Origin: Alistipes sp.
Lineage (GTDB): Bacteria; Bacteroidota; Bacteroidia; Bacteroidales; Rikenellaceae
Reading direction: 5' to 3'
DNA: 5,800 nt
NCBI GenBank assembly: GCA_017380955.1
Contig: JAFOCZ010000072.1
Span: 1 to 5,800 of the forward strand
Shown piece by piece: positions 4,001 through 5,800 of the stretch (positions are counted from its first letter, which is position 1; every line of letters begins with the position of its first letter). The notes under the pieces were generated by a model. It saw nothing but the letters and a program-made list of their open reading frames with translations, had not been told where the DNA came from and made no database searches. Both the position numbers and the translations under genes were made by a program.

Positions 4001-5800
4001 ATGCTGAAACTCGAACAAAACATAAAGGAGCGCATCTACAGAGTATACCTCGCCGTGTCACGACGACTCTCCGAGTCACAGACTATGGCACTGCTGGGTA
4101 TCGTGGTGGGTATATGTGCAGGTATCGGAGCATATGTCTTCCATACCCTGCTCCACACCATCACCCATCTGCTCACGTCGTGGGCTCCTGCAGACCAGGC
4201 ACAGTGGCTATACCTCATCTACCCTGCCATAGGTATCATCCTTGCAACACTCTTCGTGAAGTATATCGTCAAGGATGGCATCTCGGAGGGTGTCACACGT
4301 GTGCTCTATGCTATGTCGCGCAACGACTCACGCATCAAGGGTCACAACACCTGGACATCTATCGTGGGTGGTGCTACGACCATCGGCTTTGGTGGCTCTG
4401 TGGGTCCCGAGGCACCTATCGTGCTTACGGGAGCAGCCATAGGCTCCAACATCGGAAAACTCGCACACCTCAACTACAAGAACATCACGCTTCTGCTATG
4501 CTGCGGCGCTGGTGCTGCCGTTGCTGCGGTGTTCAAAGCGCCGATTACGGGTGTTGTCTTCGTGCTCGAGATTCTGATGCTCGACATCACGTCGAAGTCT
4601 ATCATCCCACTCTTGATGGCATCTATGACCGCGACCATCATCTCGCTGTCGTTGCAGGGTTTCTCACCGATATACTCCGTCTCTTTGACCGATGCTGATA
4701 TGTTCCAGGTGGCGCAGATACCCCTCTTCGCACTCCTGGGATGCTTCTGCGGCGTTATGGCATACTACTTCGCCACGGTGAACTCCAAGGTGGGACTCTT
4801 CTACAAGACCATCAAGGAGCAGTGGCGTAAGTGGCTCTATGCTGGCTTGTCGCTGGGCATCCTCATCTTCATCTTCCCACCCCTCTATGGCGAGGGTCAC
4901 GGCAGTTTTAGTTCGCTTATGAATGGCGAGACTGCGGAGTTGTTCAACAACACCCTCTTCTACTCCTTCAGCGATGCCGACTGGTTTCTCATCATCTACC
5001 TCATCGCCATTATGCTCTTCAAGGTTGTGGCTATGGCTACTACGAACGCAGCAGGTGGTGTGGGTGGTACGTTTGCGCCATCGCTCTTCGTGGGAGCATT
5101 CGCCGGAGCGTCGTTGGCGGTCATCTGCCGTGCTATCTTCGGCTGGGAGATATCCATCACCTCCTTCACCCTCGCAGGTATGGCAGGTGTTATGTCGGGC
5201 GTTATGAAAGCACCCCTCACCGCGATATTCCTCATCGCCGAGTTGTCGAATGGCTACGGACTCTTCATACCACTAATGATAGTGTCGTGCATCTCGTTTG
5301 CCGTGAACTATGGTCTCGACCGCGACTCTATCTACACCAAGCAGTTGCGTATGCGTGGTGAGTTGCTCACCCACGACAAGGACTCATCGGCATTCGTGTT
5401 CCTGCGCCTCGACCAACTTATGGAGACCGACTTCATACGCCTGCGCCCCACCATCACCCTCGGCGACGTTGTGAACATCATCTCCACAGCACGCCGTAAC
5501 ATCTTCCCGGTGCTGGATAACGAGGGCAAACTCCTCGGCGTCGTGCAACTCGACGACCTGCGCCACGATATGTTCGACCGTGATAAGTGGGCGAAGCCTA
5601 TCACACACTATATGATACAACCACCGGACAAGATCCTCGAGCACGAGATGATACAGAGCATTATGCCGCGCTTCGAGCAGAGCAACACCTGGATGTTGCC
5701 TGTTGTGGATAAGGAGAACCGCTACTTGGGCTTCATCGCCAAGTCGCAAATCCTCAACGCCTACCGCGAGGCCCTGGTAAACGTATCACAGGCAGATTAA
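4001..5800 (+). CDS. CLC-family chloride channel/transporter with C-terminal CBS pair
   Basis: A 599-residue inner-membrane anion channel or antiporter. The membrane part spans about residues 28-440. The GREGP-equivalent loop is GPEAP (135-139, in GGSVGPEAPIV), which keeps the external gating glutamate as Glu137. GTFAP (356-360, in GGVGGTFAPSLFVGA) matches the GIFAP anion-binding loop. Tyr445 in SIYTKQL is the likely equivalent of the chloride-coordinating Tyr445 of CLC-ec1. The GSGIP loop is degenerate (DGISEG, 92-97). The internal proton glutamate (Glu203 in CLC-ec1) is replaced by Ile191 in PITGVVFVLEILM, while the preceding Glu190 is kept. Two CBS domains follow (about 472-527 and 532-592), probable adenine-nucleotide sensors. 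E. coli ClcA lacks CBS domains, so I give no gene symbol. The ATG at 4001 is followed by a plausible cytoplasmic start and has an A-rich leader. The gene is complete, its TAA ending at the window edge. It follows trpS at 294 bp, with a repeat block between. Confidence 0.93.
   Translation: MLKLEQNIKERIYRVYLAVSRRLSESQTMALLGIVVGICAGIGAYVFHTLLHTITHLLTSWAPADQAQWLYLIYPAIGIILATLFVKYIVKDGISEGVTRVLYAMSRNDSRIKGHNTWTSIVGGATTIGFGGSVGPEAPIVLTGAAIGSNIGKLAHLNYKNITLLLCCGAGAAVAAVFKAPITGVVFVLEILMLDITSKSIIPLLMASMTATIISLSLQGFSPIYSVSLTDADMFQVAQIPLFALLGCFCGVMAYYFATVNSKVGLFYKTIKEQWRKWLYAGLSLGILIFIFPPLYGEGHGSFSSLMNGETAELFNNTLFYSFSDADWFLIIYLIAIMLFKVVAMATTNAAGGVGGTFAPSLFVGAFAGASLAVICRAIFGWEISITSFTLAGMAGVMSGVMKAPLTAIFLIAELSNGYGLFIPLMIVSCISFAVNYGLDRDSIYTKQLRMRGELLTHDKDSSAFVFLRLDQLMETDFIRLRPTITLGDVVNIISTARRNIFPVLDNEGKLLGVVQLDDLRHDMFDRDKWAKPITHYMIQPPDKILEHEMIQSIMPRFEQSNTWMLPVVDKENRYLGFIAKSQILNAYREALVNVSQAD

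Noticed and set aside
4401..4415. Loss of the CLC gating glutamate (reading GSVGP as GREGP)
   Set aside because: Aligning GGSVGPEAPIV with the common GGSAGREGPIV pattern places Glu137 at the gating position, so it is retained.
3802..4698. Long open frame on the plus strand overlapping the CLC gene
   Set aside because: It starts inside palindrome C, reads through heptamer repeats and then a shifted frame of the CLC gene; its product is His/Arg/Cys-rich with no domain, whereas the overlapping frame encodes a clear CLC protein.

Overview
The window looks like chromosomal DNA from a member of the Bacteroidota, probably Bacteroidales. Both promoters I can recognise carry the Bacteroidota -7 element TAnnTTTG. 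All four start codons follow A/T-rich, G-poor leaders with no Shine-Dalgarno sequence. The protein set (OxyR, a TrpRS of the GDRPTGKLHLGH type, a CLC protein with two CBS domains, a barrel protein ending in Phe) fits that phylum. I cannot place it at genus level from sequence alone.

Layout: positions 1-299 hold only repeats. A putative outer-membrane beta-barrel protein (300-1142, minus) follows. Positions 1143-1507 are again almost all repeats. Next come a redox-sensing LysR regulator, OxyR (1508-2407, minus), and a 177-bp divergent promoter region. trpS (2585-3706, plus) is followed by a third repeat block (3707-3975). A CLC-family chloride channel or transporter with a C-terminal CBS pair (4001-5800, plus) ends with its stop codon on the last base of the window. 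The four genes do not form one pathway. oxyR and trpS share only a divergent promoter region, and I see no operon in the usual sense.

The most unusual content lies between the genes. Three intergenic blocks are built from the same modules: (i) an imperfectly palindromic element of about 107 bp that begins and ends ATGTCAT/ATGACAT; (ii) runs of about four heptamers of the AGTGAAA/TTTCACT type, oriented inward on either side of the palindrome; (iii) a short GC-rich hairpin (GCGC-loop-GCGC) next to a CC(T/A)TAC junction; and, around the barrel gene only, (iv) G-rich decamer arrays. One of these, 46 bp upstream of the barrel gene's start, has four GGGG tracts at 10-bp spacing. The heptamer arrays abut stop codons, and a related heptamer array supplies the last two codons and the stop of oxyR. 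The modules on the two sides of the barrel gene are inverted relative to each other, so the gene sits inside nested inverted repeats. I regard these blocks as a modular, non-coding repeat family; whether it is mobile, regulatory or a substrate for inversion cannot be settled from one window.
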